The translations under genes and the position numbers were made by a program. The notes under the pieces are model-generated. The model did not search any database. It was given only the letters and a program-made list of their open reading frames with translations, and was not told the origin of the DNA. Positions 46,305 to 57,900 of a stretch of DNA of 64,000 nt are shown piece after piece. Numbering within the stretch: the stretch's first letter is position 1; the number at the start of each line of letters is the position of its first letter. Origin of the DNA: Lingula anatina (lineage: Eukaryota; Brachiopoda; Lingulata; Lingulida; Lingulidae); the NCBI RefSeq assembly GCF_001039355.2, contig NW_019775715.1, forward strand, positions 27,556-91,555, written 5' to 3'.

Positions 46305-47827
46305 AATATATTACTACTACTACTAATAATAATAATATTTATTTATAGTCTAAAATCCATATATAAAATGTTCAATAGACTTAACATGGGTAAAATGAAC
46401 AGAATCAGATGACTAAAATAAATTTTAGGTGGTTAAAATAGTAAGATATGAACTAAAGATGTGAACTAAAATGTAATTGAATTGATATTGATTTACTGCA
46501 TATGTAAAATTAATTTAAAATGTTCAGTAGACTTTACATAAAAAAGAGACGAGTATTAAAAAAGTCAGGCCCCGGTTTCACCTTAAGTTAGGTTCCCTGG
46601 CTAAAAACTTTATTACTAACATGACAAGTCACATAAACACAGTACAATGACTTACCACGTGTTCATACTCTGCCTCATTCCCAGACAAACTGTCGTCATC
46701 ATCTTCAGAATCGGAGTCTGCCTTTGATGGCCCTGAACCCAGTGATACGCTTTTAGGCTTCTCTTTCTTTCGTCTAATTTGAGGGACCAGACATTACAAA
46801 TACACATATCAAATTGATATAAAGAAGAGTAAGAATATAGCATATAGTTAACTTAGGGTGCTTTCCCAGAGATTTAGATCGATCTAAAGATTAAGTTTTA
46901 GATTGACCTAACTCCCTGGGGGTTAACGCTAAATTGCAGTCAGCCGAGCGGGCACCATAGTTAATTACCCCCTTACAGCTTTTAGTAGGCGGGACAGACG
47001 CTTAAGCCGGCCAAGCTGACAGTAATCTAGTGAGACTCCCCACTGGGATAGATCGATCTAAAAATCTATGTAAATGGGGTGTTAGACTTTATCCCAATAA
47101 ATTAGCAGGCACAGACCAGACAATTTCTTACAGAACATTGTCTCAGGGGTAAAACAGGTACTTTACTCTGAAGTTGGCTGTACTATGAGAAACTATCAAG
47201 GCATTGTTTTTTTTTTTTTTTTTGTTTGTTTTTTTTTGTTATTATTTAATATAATATTTGTTTTAATGTATAATAATAAGTATTATTATTATAATTTAAG
47301 AAATAGGAATGTTAAGGGCAGAAAATATTACCTGACTCCATATTCCTCCTCCATTTCCTCCTGCTGTAGCCTGGCCTGCTCCAAAATCTTCTTAGATAAT
47401 TTGTCATCTACAAACTAAACGAAATGCCCCTAAATTGTCTGTTCATTCATAATTAAATATCTTCAGACGTTCTGCGCTGTCTTAACTGTCACGAGAAACA
47501 AATACGGCTATGACTATATCACATATAATATCAACTTTAACTCACTGTGCTAGAGCTAGAATTAGTCCCAATTACTATACAACTAAGTAACAAAATACAG
47601 ATCACATGTAGTCTATGTGTACAAGCATTTAACTTAGATTTTACATGTGTGTACTTAGCACTGGTCTCACATTACATTACACGGGTTACCTCGTCATCTT
47701 TGTCTTTTCTGTCGCGTTTCTTCTCTCGTCCTGGCTCTCTAACCGACTTATCCTCCGTCATTTGATCACCGAGAGGAGCATTTCGCCCTTCTGCTCTGCC
47801 AAATCTGGCTTTTTTGCTCTTCCCCAT
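43118..47827 (-). CDS. BYSL: Bystin (ribosome biogenesis factor, Enp1 homologue)
   Basis: Nine exons, downward: 47827-47690, 47414-47332, 46773-46656, 46258-46126, 45403-45261, 44890-44714, 44268-44203, 43873-43665, 43355-43118. The total is 1305 nt, 434 aa, in frame with GT-AG junctions, close to the usual animal length of about 437. The basic N-terminus ([19 protein letters not shown]), an acidic stretch ([10 protein letters not shown]), and strongly conserved blocks [73 protein letters not shown] and [16 protein letters not shown] identify it. Bystin/Enp1 acts in nucleolar processing of the 18S rRNA precursor and 40S subunit maturation. It lies head to head with the dehydrogenase gene, 521 bp between start codons. 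Introns carry MITEs and SINE tails. Confidence 0.96.
45713..45982. mobile_element. 270-bp MITE with long terminal inverted repeats in a bystin intron
   Basis: GAGGGCATTCACAACAGATG ATCCTC at 45713 pairs with GAGGATCATCTGTTGTGAAT GCCCTC ending 45982. A further inner pair is GGATCAAATATGG...GACCCTACAT.AAAGCAGAG against its complement. The arms total about 70 bases. No clear target-site duplication was recognised. Confidence 0.85.
46268..46400. repeat. (AAT)n tract plus SINE-tail block in a bystin intron
   Basis: AAT/ACT repeats are followed by TATTTATAGTCTAAAATCC and ATGTTCAATAGACTTAACATG, the same ordering seen at 19677, 4765 and 23102. A second partial copy (AAATGTTCAGTAGACTTTACAT) lies at about 46518. 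Confidence 0.6.
46855..47095. mobile_element. Possible MITE with AGATCGATCT inverted ends
   Basis: GGTGCTTTCCCAGAGATTTAGATCGATCTAAA at 46858 is mirrored imperfectly by AGATCGATCTAAAAATCTATGTAAATGGGGTGTT near 47050-47085. The interior is G/C richer than the flanks (CAGTCAGCCGAGCGGGCACC). It lies in bystin intron 2. Confidence 0.5.
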
Positions 47828-48348
47828 CTTCTCCAACACGTGTGCTCTCTATGAAATGGAGGTAAGATATGCAGGAAGAGAGGAAACTGGCTGCATTACA
47901 TGGTCGTACCTCCACAAACCACTACATTCCAACTTGGGTCATCTCACTTGGATCGGGTATACTTCAGTGAGAATAGGGGCCTATGTTTTAAAAATAAACC
48001 CAAAACAATCTTATCCTCTGGGTTTTGAATACTCAAGGCACTGGATAATCTGAAAAAGAACAATTAATAAATAAGCACTTGCACGCAAACACGCAAAAAA
48101 TTCTTAGCGGTCTCATCGAGTTTGTTTTTTGTTTGGATTTCATAGCTTTTATTGGATACATACATAAAGTGTTAAGGTGCGCGTAGTGTAATGTAAAAGA
48201 TGTATTGAAAGATGGAAGTTTAGTACTCGTAAACTAATTATCCTGTGACCCATTTAAAACTAGGTCAATGGCAACAGCCTGGTACCGCATCAGGCGTTCT
48301 TGATCTGCTGATTAACCGGGACTTTAAATTCCTACGATCTGCTGCAAG
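47828..48348. promoter_or_regulatory. Likely bidirectional promoter of bystin and the SDR gene
   Basis: 521 bases separate the divergent start codons of two well-supported genes. No TATA box at a convincing position was seen. The region is inferred to be a promoter from position only. Confidence 0.5.
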
Positions 48349-51201
48349 ATGGATGCCCCGAGCTTTAAGGAAGTCGTCACCCTCTTACTGAAAGTGATCT
48401 GGGAGTTCATCCACGCCGGGTTCCGCCTTATTGTCCCGTATCCAAAGAAGAATATCAGCGGGGAGATCGTCTTAGTGACGGGATCTGCTCACGGCATAGG
48501 GAGAGAACTAGCCTTGAGCTTCGCCCGCTACGGGGCCACCTTGGTGCTGTGGGACGTAAACAAGGTACATATTTAACTTGGTTTGATAGTTTGCCGTATA
48601 GTGTATTGTATGGAACTTTCTGGGGTGTGTAGCATAGCACATCAATCATGGGCATATAACTGTATTAGTGTGTATGTGGGTGTGTGTAGATGTGTGTGTG
48701 GGGGGGGGGCGCAGGGGGAGGACTGGAGACACGTGCAGTGAGTAGAAGCTGGAATTAAAAAGAGTAGCAGTGCATGTACGTGATACTGGCTGAGCAATGT
48801 TATAAAACTGTAATCATGTTTTTGTATGAGAATAAAAATACCAGTCATTTCATGCACATTAATTGTGCCCTGGATAATTAAACTGCGGTTGCTACCTGTA
48901 CATAATGGTTATGCAATTAAGCGATTTAAACTTAAAAAAAAAAAAAAACTTGTAGGAAAAAACGACAAGCACACAGACCTATTAATGTTATAAATAAATT
49001 TGCACCAATTATTATCAGGATGGAAATGAGGCTACAGCTGATGAGGTGCGCAAACAAGGAGGCACGGCTCACGCGTATCTGTGTGACGTTAGCAACACTG
49101 ATGACGTAAAGCGTGTTGCTGAGAGGGTGAGGAGGGACGTGGGAGACGTCACAATACTGGTGAACAATGCAGGTATATCAGTAGACTTACTACTTCATAT
49201 TCTAATAAATATTATATAATCAGGCTTCATTCAAGAAGAACATTTTATTACTATTTTTTACAAAAATTATTTTGAACAGCATTGCATCAGTTCAAAATGT
49301 TTTAATTATTAAATGTGTTTTCACTAAGAATACGTTTATGGTGATTAAGGTGCAATGGTTTCATTTTATTTTGCTTCATTGTATTTTGTGTGTGTGATTT
49401 AAAAGGGGTTACTGTGAATGTTTGAAAAACTAACAATTCACTATAAAATGTCAGACATACACTGTATTTCTATTACATTGCAATTGCACCTTTTTTATTT
49501 ATTTATTTATTATTATTATTATTTTTTTACACAAGACAATAAATTTACAGAAGAGCTATCTTTGACTGATGAGAAAATTAAAATGCATGTACTGTGGAAT
49601 GTCAGAAAAATAATACAGTTTAGCATAGAATTCCTTATATATATCTACATTTCAGGAATACTGCATGGGTTAGACCTCCTCCAACTAACTGATCAACAAA
49701 TAAGAAAGACTATAGAGATTAACACTATGGCACATTTTTGGGTTGGTGATAGCCTCTCTTTTGCAAAAGCTTAAATTTCTGCTCTCTCTCTCTCTTTTCA
49801 GCCTGATTTTTCTGTGTTTGCTCTAGAATTTTGTTTTCTTTTAACAGAAAAAAAAATTTTATTAAAGTGGATAGTGGATTGGCTATTTTTATATTTTGTA
49901 TTTCTTTTGTATTTGCTTGAGACTGAGTTATTCGGGTACGTACGGATAAAATTTAGTCCCAAAATATTACACGTCCCTATACTCCCGTTACCGATAGATA
50001 CATAAAGGAAAAACGGAAAAAACGTCTTTTTAGATTTAAATACCGATAGATCCGATTTTTTTCTGCTGTCCTATATATTTGCGTTCCTATAGATATGACG
50101 TCCTCATAAACCCACGTCCTTTAAATCCGCATACCTATAGATCCACGTATTTTTAGATCCAAATACCGATAGAGGTACACTATTGCTCGAAATGGTTGGT
50201 ATACTACTCAGTACATAAAATGCACTTCTTTAAAACGGCAGTACGCAGTCAGCAATATATTATTCTACTAGATCGTTTTCACACAATACTCAGTGAAAGA
50301 ACATAAAAAGAACAAAAGTGTGTTCTATATTTCACAACGCTTAATTACTGTTCTAGCGTCAGAACACTGTTTAAAGTGTTCTCAAAATGTAACATTCGAA
50401 CACGTAAAAAGTGTTCTGAATTTACATGTAAATGTGTTCTAAACAAAACAAAACAAAAAAGAACATAAAAATGTATTCTAAATTTCACAACGCAAGTTGA
50501 TATGGGCCTTTTAGCCGATTACGATGTCAGATAGATGGATCTAGCGGTACCTGGATCTAAAGATACGTGGGTTTATAGGAATCTGTTGGTGGATCTATCG
50601 GAACGTAAATTTAACGAGACGTAAATCTGTTGAGACGTGTATGTATAGAGACGTATCTATCGGGGCGAATATTTTATTGGGACGTTTATCTATATGGCGG
50701 ACCCCAGTTATTCAATTAAAATTTTTATGAAAAAAATTGAAATTGTTCTGTTATTTTCCTTTGAAAAACGGCTTTATATTTTTTACAATGTCTCATGTTG
50801 CTTGCAGTCTATGGTGGTGAAGTTTTAAGTTGATTTTGCTGAAGACAAAAACTTTTAACTTTGTAGCATTTTATTTTATTTGTACTACTAGACATGTCAG
50901 TTTGACTTTTCACTGATTTGTTACAAAACAATTTGTTTTTTTGAAGTTACCTGGTTTATATTGTCTTATGATAATTAATTATGTTTTAACATAGCAACAT
51001 TGAATATTTTGATACTTTTCAGACTGTGAGGGAATTTCTACCAAAAATGCTTGAATTTGACCATGGTCATATAGTGACTATATCATCAATGTCTGGGTTT
51101 TATGGGGCGTCTTACTTAGTGGATTACAGGTGGGTCCAGTTGGGTTTATTTATTTATTTATTCTGGACATCTCCCTGTGTCTTCCACCTCTCTCAAACAC
51201 A

Positions 51202-51245
<44 letters not shown>

Positions 51246-52951
51246 ACACACACATACACACACACACAATCTCTCTTTCTTTACCTTGAGGGAGATGAAG
51301 AAAGGAAGAGGAATCAGGGTTATAAAAGGTAAAACAGAAAAACTCTGTATATCTCCTTGGGATCACTAATACTGCTAATAAAACCTGCATTACTTTTCCT
51401 TCACTGTAGCACCTCAAAGTATGCCGTCCGAGGTTTCACAGAGGCCTTGGCGGAGGAGATCAGGAGATTGGGGAAGACACAGATAAAAACAACGACAGTG
51501 TTCCCCATGTTTGTGGACACAGGACTGGTAACAGGAATTGATCAGAGGTGAGTACATATAGTGAATTAATAAATATAAAATGAACAGAGAAATGGATAGG
51601 TGGATAATAGATTTCTAAATCAGCAGGTGTCTAAACAAATTAATTAATAAAAGATACATTATTTTATCTGTAAAATAAATTGATAGATCAGCTTGATTGA
51701 ACAATAAATTGTAAATAAAAAGATAAATAGATGAGTGAAGTATTGTAAAAGTTGAATACTAGGCAAGAGGGCAAAATGTTTTTCACCTTGAAATATTCTA
51801 AATCTGTAAGAGAAAGAGAAAGTTGAGTATTTTGCTGCATTTTACATTTGACTAAAAGGGTGGTTTTTGTATTCATGGGTCAAGAACTACACCAGTATGT
51901 ATTAACTTTCATATACAGTATAAATATGTATGTATATATATAGGTATGTATGTATATAGGTATGTATGTATATATATAGGTATGTATGTATATAGGTATG
52001 TATGTATATATATATAGGTATGTATGTATATAGGTATGTATGTATATATATATAGGTATGTATGTATATAGGTATGTATGTATATATATATAGGTATGTA
52101 TGTATATAGGTATGTATGTATATATAACTTGTTATAAATTGTTCTTTAATTCAGGTTTGAAAAACAATTAACCCCACAGCAAGTGGCTAAAGCCACAGTC
52201 AGCGGAGTTCTGAGAAACAGATTACACGTCTTTGTGCCTAGAAAATGTGACTTCACTGCAAGATTAAAAATGTAAGTATTGTGTTGTTATAATAATATAT
52301 ATTATAATTATATTTTTATTGTTATTATCTACCAAATAGATTATTTTTCTGTCAGTTGGTTTGTTAGGAACTGACCTTACTCAAAACATTCTGGACTGAT
52401 TCTCATACAAGTGTCTGGATGGGTCAGAAATAGGGTAACTTTAAATAAAAATATTTTTATGATCCCCTTATTAATAAATAAGTTAAGTAATCAAAATTGA
52501 GTTGCCTTGGTGGAGCTTTGTGCTCGCTGAGTGTTTTTTTATTATTATTCATTTTATTGCTTTTTAAAATATTTTTCATTAGTTTGTCCTTGGAAAGCAC
52601 GTGTAGCTCACTTGAGTTAAAATTGTGATAGATGTCAGCCTTCTTGATCTGTAAAGAAGTTAAAGATAAGGCCAAGTTAGGTGGTATTTTAGACAAAAAA
52701 AAAGAAAGAACAATTCTGAGACAAGTGGATGAACTTATTCTCTCAGGAAAAAGTGTAGAATTTTAGAAACCCACATTCTCAGTGTCAGTTTTTTCTTTGT
52801 CAAAATTTGACTTTTAAATTTAAAAAATGTACTTGTACACATTAAACATATTTGTTTTTTTAATTCCAGGTTCTTACCTACAAAAGTTATTAATTTACTC
52901 ATTGATTTTGGAAACAGCAAAATTCAGCTGCAAGAAAAAAAGTCAAAATGA
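48349..52951 (+). CDS. Short-chain dehydrogenase, 17-beta-HSD11/13 and RDHE2-like (SDR16C)
   Basis: Seven exons: 48349-48564, 49019-49172, 49656-49741, 51023-51129, 51410-51547, 52155-52271, 52870-52951. GT-AG; 900 nt, 299 aa, in frame; human HSD17B11 and HSD17B13 are about 300 aa. A hydrophobic N-terminus ([17 protein letters not shown]) should anchor it to the ER or lipid droplets. The cofactor motif TGSAHGIG is at 44-51 and NNAG at 121-124. The catalytic Ser is about 174 (TISSMSG), with Y187 and K191 in YSTSK. NTMAHFW and the HGHIVTISS block are typical of this family, which oxidises or reduces steroids, retinoids or lipids; the substrate cannot be read from sequence. The C-terminus is lysine-rich (QLQEKKSK). 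Exon 3 sits 480 bases beyond exon 2, and a 772-bp element occupies intron 3. Confidence 0.94.
49934..50705. mobile_element. 772-bp transposon with 8-bp target duplication and degenerate inverted subrepeats
   Basis: AGTTATTC occurs directly at 49926-49933 and 50706-50713, flanking the element. Both ends carry many roughly 20-base units of the type ATAGATCCACGT (left: CCTATAGATCCACGTATTTTTA; right, inverted: GATCTATCGGAACGTAAATT). A centre rich in GTGTTCT/AGAACAC words lies between. It has no coding capacity and lies in intron 3 of the SDR gene. Confidence 0.7.
51203..51243. repeat. (CT)n microsatellite
   Basis: CT run in intron 4 of the SDR gene, followed by CA-rich sequence. Confidence 0.95.
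51917..52125. repeat. TATGTATGTATATAGG minisatellite
   Basis: Units of GGTATGTATGTATATA with a variable TA insert (alternating 16 and 20-22 bases) fill about 200 bases of SDR intron 5. Confidence 0.95.
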
Positions 52952-53490
52952 CATCACTAGCGGAGGTCGCAATCAAGATGAACGAAAAATAACTGAGGGT
53001 AAATGGAAGATGAAAGCGAATCTTTAATGCGATTTTTGTTATCTGGAATTGCCCATTTACTTTTCAGTGTCATGCTAGATTCTTTACATATAACCTTTTA
53101 TTCTGATTTTTTAAAGTAACTGCCCACTGAACTTATTTAATTGTTATATCACTTCATATCTAAGACATTATGTATTTTAATTTACCTTCATGATCAACGG
53201 TCTCCTTTTGTACAAATTAATTCAATTAGGAAAAAAAGGAAATTAATTATTTAAACGTGTTTTCGTAGACAATCAAAGTCATTTTCTAGTACAAGTTACA
53301 GCGCTTATATAACTAAATTGAAAAAAAAAAAACATCTGTGCAATAACTAGTATGCGTGTAACGGTATTTTTAATTGATTAAGTGACGGTACATAAAAGTT
53401 TATACTGATCTACAAACTGTCACAAACTTATTTTATGATTTAAACATTTGTATATTATTTATATTATAAAGCTGACATATGTATATTCAC

Positions 53491-53496
53491 AATAAA
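53491..53496 (+). terminator. Polyadenylation signal candidate for the SDR gene
   Basis: AATAAA 540 bases after the stop codon, in CACAATAAAGAATTTTG. Confidence 0.4.
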
Positions 53497-54460
53497 GAAT
53501 TTTGTATTCAGAAGGTGTTCAGGGTAATTGTGTATGCTTAGTGATCCAGACATGAGCTTTTACCACAATTTACATAAGGTGTTTGGTTCTACAATAAATC
53601 TTCAGAGTTTTTTTTTATTTTTTTTATAAAACCCCGGGCCCATGTCTGTGACCCCTTTTAAAGAGCATTACCAAAGCAAGCTACATTATACGTTCTGTTT
53701 GTGTTGCGCACACGGCGGTGCATGCGTTCGCGCATCACATATGTGTAACTGTATTAATAAGTGATCCATAGATCACGTGATAGAGTGAAAATCAAGAGAG
53801 CATGGGCTCTCCATTGGTCAATGAGTTCAGTACTGTTTGGGGTACTTTTCTATATTTTCTCTTATCTGAGGTGCCTTATCAGAAGTCGTAACCTTATTGA
53901 ACTAGATCGTCTGGGGCATGTGGAGCGGTATATCAAAGACCTGAAGTCAAGGACGGGACAATACGGGGCTGCATTGTATATTTGTCTGTTTTTAAAAAAG
54001 GTTAGACACCACCAATTTAAAGGGGGGGGGGAGGGGGTGCTGGAAAAAGTGCATCTTTTACCATGAAACTTTCGTGTACATTGATTAAAATTCTAATTTA
54101 ATTACATTTTCATCAGAGGGGTCTTTTTCTCAACAAAAGTGGTGATTCGTTTGAAGCCTCCCCCCCTCCGGTTCCGGGCCGTGAGCTCCCCTTGAAAGAG
54201 ATTATTTGACACCAAGGCGATAGTGGACGCAACTAACATTTGCGCGTGTCACGAAAACCACATAGCTCACTGACTAAAAAAAAACTTAGTGAACCATTAA
54301 CTGTACTGAGTAGTGAACCATTAATTGTACTGATAGTCTTCGAAATTTGCATATATGAGATATGCATAAATGTAAATCAAGATATAATTTCAATGCATCT
54401 ACAATTAAGTTAATGTATATAGGCATGGCATGTTGCATGTCAGTAAGGAAGTTCATTTGT

Positions 54461-54840
54461 AATAACCTACCGGTTTGGTTATTCAGGTTTTTTTTTTTAT
54501 TCTTTTTCACCAATAAGACAACTGAAACAGGCAGGTATAGTTTCTGCTATATGATTTATTCAATTGACTGTACAACTCGGGTCTCTGCTCTCTTCCTCCA
54601 TCTCTCTACAGGTATCTATAACTATATCTCTATCTTACTATGTCCATCTATAAGTCTATTATATGGCTCTCTATATCGCTCCCTGTAACTCAGTCGCTAC
54701 TTTTAAACTCTATCATAATTTACATTTCAAATGAACTTCCATGAATAACTCATGTAGCAGAAACCATACCTGCCTGTCTCAGTTGTTTTATTGGTGAAAA
54801 AGAATCAAAGAACCTGAATAACAGAACCGGCAGGTTATTA
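54461..54840. repeat. Fold-back element with arms of about 90 bp
   Basis: Left arm AATAACCTACCGGTTTGGTT...TTCACCAATAAGACAACTGA...GGCAGGTATAGTTTCTGCTA; right arm TAGCAGAAACCATACCTGCC...AGTTGTTTTATTGGTGAAAA...AACCGGCAGGTTATT. The spacer of about 195 bases contains CTATCTCT-like runs. Confidence 0.8.
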
Positions 54841-55339
54841 CAACGTTGCAGGGTTTGAAATAAATTAATACCGTTAGACCTTAACATCGGATGAGACCAG
54901 CCACTCTCAAAATGACCAGCGTCCAACTCAACTCCCGACCCAACTTTCATTCCGCCAATTTTCAAAGGAGATGCTGCCAGCTGCGAGGAATGCAATGTCA
55001 CCACAAACTTCATCACCCCCCCCCCCCAATCCACCCACCCACCCCATGCAAAGAAACAGCGTGCACCAGTAGCTACCAGCGATAACGGGGGACTCCATAT
55101 ACATAAAAAGGTGAGATTTTGCTACTGACCAATGACGGTGTGCCACGTTTAGGACGTTGACCTCGGTGAATGTCCGCTTTGCATTCCTTGTCTTGAAATG
55201 CTCTCCATATCAGCCGCACTTGATGCCTACGTGACTGTTATAACATCCGCCGGTTGCTGAGGGATTCGCCGCCACTCCGATTTCCAAAATTATTTCCTGG
55301 TACAATTATCCTTACGTTTGATGTGACCCCTCCTTAAAA

Positions 55340-55744
55340 ATGACGACTTTTAATAGGATTTTCGTGTTGGTCAGACAGTACTTTCTTTTATTTCTTGATT
55401 GGTTTTGCCAGACTTTCCTAGGCAGGCGACTCATCCCGCTTACCGAGGAGAGTCTGTTAAAAAAATTCCCTCCAGAAGACCGTCGTCTCTTGCTGTCGGA
55501 AACTCTAACTCGTCGCTGGTGGTACGAAGGATTCACCATACTTTTGAAATGTTTTCGTGAAGATGAGACGTGTACCTTGGCTGGGAGGCAGGTTATTGAA
55601 ACAAGATGGACAGAGATTCTCCGAAATCGCTTGGCAATATCAAAGCGCTTGGCATCTGTTGACTTGACCAAGGTACGTGTGCATGTGACGTACTGTTATA
55701 TGTTTATATATATTGATCGTTTACGTGTGTGAAACGGTATTTTT

Positions 55745-55775
<31 letters not shown>

Positions 55776-57858
55776 TTGTAAAACGAGAAATAACACTGGA
55801 TGATGAACAGATAGGGTAGAAATTCGACACACGAGTTCTGCATGGATAAAACACAAAGAGAGACACTTCGTCTTGTGGCGTGAAATTTGAAAAAGGTAGA
55901 AAAAATGAGACACGTAGATGTCCAAATAACTTCATCAGGTTTTTTGTTATAAAAGGTTTCATTTTGTTAAGGGTCATAATGCTAGTACTTATGCATGTGC
56001 AAGTATACTCAGCAGCTAGTAGCGTCACGAAGCAATAAAACAAATATTTCTTCTCTTGTATTTCAGAGAATTGACAGGTACATGTGGATATGAAAATGAA
56101 GTAACTTTCTTTTAACCCCCCTGTACACTGGACGGCGTCCTTTCTGCGTCCTTTGTGCGATCATGAAACTGGCATCGCTGTGGTCGTAAAAAGGAGGCAC
56201 AAGCACCTCTATGGTCGCAGACTGAATACTCAATGACCGGCCAGTAACTGTTGTCGGCACGTGAAGTTTTATTTATTTTTTGTTGTTTTTTTTTTAACTC
56301 TCAAACGGGACCGTACTAAGGGAGGCAGAAAGGACGCCGTCCAGTGTAAAGGGGGCTTTAGCAACTGTTGCACTTGGTTAATTGAAATCATAATATCACA
56401 TTTGTCTTTTTTTTAACAATTCCACAGTGCCCAATCACAAAACCAATCTTCATCATTGGATCAGCACGAACTGGTTCCACATATTTGCAAGCCCTTCTGA
56501 ACCAGGACCCACGAAATACCTCTCCGTACTACTATGAAGTGATGTGCCCCGTTATAGAGGGCAGCACCAGTAAGCTAGGACACGAGGATCTACGTACTCG
56601 AACATACGAACGCCAACTAGGTATTGCGATTTTCAACTAGTACTAATCGAAAGAGAAAAAATGGGGTTAAGTGTAGTGTTGAGGTTATCAGTCAGTCCCG
56701 TAGATATCAGTTTTAACTGGGGGTCTTTATCAGAAAAAGTCGACCTTTTTATCCTCTTTATTGACCCACCTTGAGCAATGGCACAAAACATAAAACAAAT
56801 TTTGATTTTGAACTCAAAAGTGGCGTTTTTTTCTGAACCCCTTGGATCCCTGCCTGCGACCCTTTGGTCACTTAATAATGCAAGTGGCTTCAATTAACGT
56901 AATTTATTATATTATAATATATTATAATATATTATAATATTCATAAACAATATTGTTATCTCCTCTCTCCAGCCTCCGTGTACCGGAACCTCCCCTCTCT
57001 GAAGGCAGCACACAACATCAACCTCCAGGGACCATATGAATGCTTTCGTTTGCTTGACAACACGGGCATTTTCAAATCATACTTCGTTTTTACCAGAAAT
57101 AACAGCGGTTACTTGGACTGGGTCTTGGCAAGGACCAAAGACGAAATGGCGGAGATGTATCAACTGCACAAGAAACAGCTTCAGTTGATATTTCTCAGCA
57201 GGGATTCAGGTGAGACTATGGGGTGTTTTAGAACCTTTTCACATAGATGATATACCTGTTTTTACCTAAGCGATGCAGTCTGTGCCGGTGCAATGTCAGG
57301 GGTTTATTATTCGAGGGATTTTTCATTCTTTTAAATCAGCACAAAGGTACTAGTAGATGCATTATTGAATTATTAGATGCAGGAAAAAAGTCATTATCGT
57401 TTTCTGGATGATAATAAGGGTTACAGTGTCCTTAACGGTATTTTGATCGTTAAAGGGATAATAACTCTTCGTCTTGGCCAAAAAATGAATTTTCCTGGAG
57501 TTAACAACAATTTTCCCATACTAACCAATGGTTAATGAATCCATTTTTACATGCTAATAAAGTTAGTCCCTATTTTTTTTTTTCTAAAAAGTTTTTTTTA
57601 TATATAATCTCTTAAGAGATTATAACAGAGTATAGCCATCAATGGAGGCCACGAGGCCTAAACACAAGCTCAGATATCAGAATAATAGCTATAACTTATG
57701 TTTTTGTCGTAAAACAGAATATATTATATTTCTGTGAGTTGTTCACAATGTTTTTTATTGTGAAATTTAAATCTCATACGAAGAGTTATTATCCCTTTAA
57801 TTATCATTCTAGATACCGAAAATGAGATTTTTCCCTCGTGTATTTATTCAATGATGCA

Positions 57859-57900
<42 letters not shown>

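Larger units (their letters stand above)
52960..55339. other. SDR 3' region and spacer to the sulfotransferase
   Basis: Besides the SDR 3' untranslated region no exon was supported. A 101-codon open frame from 53761 has no recognisable motif. Holds a fold-back at 54461-54840 and C and G runs (54022-54035; 55018-55027). Confidence 0.6.

Noticed and set aside
51917-52125. CRISPR-like array
   Set aside because: It is a simple TATGTATG minisatellite in an animal intron with no unique spacers.
53761-54066. 101-codon open frame between the SDR and sulfotransferase genes
   Set aside because: No recognisable motif, no splice partners, no paralogue in the window. Kept as unexplained spacer.
55765-56043. 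Minus-strand open frame in sulfotransferase intron 1
   Set aside because: No domain, no splice context, and the surrounding sequence is an intron of a well-supported gene.
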